Below, piece by piece: positions 32,739-32,995 of a DNA stretch of 32,995 nucleotides. The DNA is from Thermoplasmata archaeon (GTDB lineage: Archaea > Thermoplasmatota > Thermoplasmata > Thermoplasmatales > Thermoplasmataceae), in the NCBI GenBank assembly GCA_021809755.1, contig JAJZJZ010000011.1:1-32995 (forward strand). The letters run 5' to 3'. The notes under the pieces are model-generated. The model worked only from the letters and a program-made list of their open reading frames with translations, ran no database searches and had not been told where the DNA came from. The position numbers and the translations under genes were made by a program. The first letter of the stretch is position 1; every line of letters starts with the position of its first letter.

Positions 32739-32995
32739 TTATTGAAGACCGAGGCTTACCTGGTTTTCCAGATAGTGCCAGAAATGGTGTTCAATCTCAA
32801 ATGACCATAGGCTCTCAGGTACTTCAACAAACACTACAAGAGGAGTAAGCAGAAACGCTTCAATTGCCGCAACACCAAGATCCTGCAACCATTTTCCTAT
32901 TCCCATTGAGACCGTAACATTGTTGGAATCTCCGGAAATTGTAATGGTAAACGCACGATCCATTCCTAGAATCGATCTAAAAATACCACCTTTTG
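32739..32995 (-). CDS. Conserved-looking hypothetical, partial at right edge
   Basis: Convergent with purC, the stop codons touching without a gap. The first ATG in view is at 32963 (MDRAFTITISGDSNNVTVSM), but the frame stays open to the window edge (KGGIFRSILG before it), so the gene may start outside. The sequence alternates beta-like (FTITISGDSNNVTVSMGIGK) and hydrophobic helical segments (AAIEAFLLTPLVVFVEVPES), ending in an aromatic stretch (FEIEHHFWHYLE). Not recognised. Confidence 0.5.
   Translation of the reverse strand, partial: KGGIFRSILGMDRAFTITISGDSNNVTVSMGIGKWLQDLGVAAIEAFLLTPLVVFVEVPESLWSFEIEHHFWHYLENQVSLGLQ

Noticed and set aside
1-32995. CRISPR arrays, rRNA genes, integrase next to the tRNA
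   Set aside because: Looked for regularly spaced 24-37 bp repeats, rRNA-like sequence and a second recombinase; none seen.

Overview
The window looks like chromosomal DNA from an AT-rich, acidophilic euryarchaeon of the Thermoplasmatales (Ferroplasma/Cuniculiplasma-like). The support is: archaeal TATA boxes about 25 bp upstream of many start codons, implying leaderless transcripts; Shine-Dalgarno sites (GGTGAT/GGTGG) on internal operon genes; two large surface proteins built from 'FTESGLSSGTSW'-type repeats; an archaeal-style PurC; and a tRNA-Asp of archaeal type. The genus is inference. No rRNA genes or CRISPR arrays were seen.

Layout. (a) 1-1.4 kb is non-coding or decayed DNA with a 65-bp tandem repeat carrying 12-bp palindromes. 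(b) 1.4-13.6 kb is a defence-type island: a PIN nuclease fused to membrane helices, two solitary PD-(D/E)XK nucleases, a complete IS5-family insertion (ends and 3-bp target duplication resolvable), a tyrosine recombinase in an operon with a HEPN-like protein, an MvaI/BcnI-type restriction-modification pair, and a DUF262-DUF1524 (GmrSD-type) nuclease. (c) 13.8-17.3 kb is an insertion-sequence graveyard (IS66, IS1634-like and ISH3-like fragments) ending in a toxin-antitoxin pair whose RelE-like toxin is broken by an in-frame stop. (d) 17.4-24.6 kb holds two paralogous repeat-rich surface proteins on the minus strand. Between them lie a zinc-ribbon transposase remnant and a second DUF262-HNH gene.

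(e) 24.8-30.1 kb is a compact minus-strand operon of about 12 genes joined mostly by 4-bp ATGA start/stop overlaps. In transcription order it encodes an AbrB-type protein, two small ORFs, a primase-polymerase, an SF3/D5-type helicase, and a run of very small proteins including an Sm-like protein and Cys-rich proteins. It is visibly richer in G+C than its flanks and reads as the replication module of an integrated plasmid- or virus-like element. A divergent wHTH gene (30.3-31.5 kb) across a palindrome-bearing intergenic region is the likely regulator. (f) At 31.65 kb a tRNA-Asp gene, with its 3' end facing the element, and then purC mark the return to housekeeping chromosome. The tRNA is a plausible integration site, but I could find no second copy of its 3' end in the window.

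Several genes of the replication operon are shorter than 60 codons and were found by reading the frames directly. Family assignments rest on motif recognition, not on database searches.
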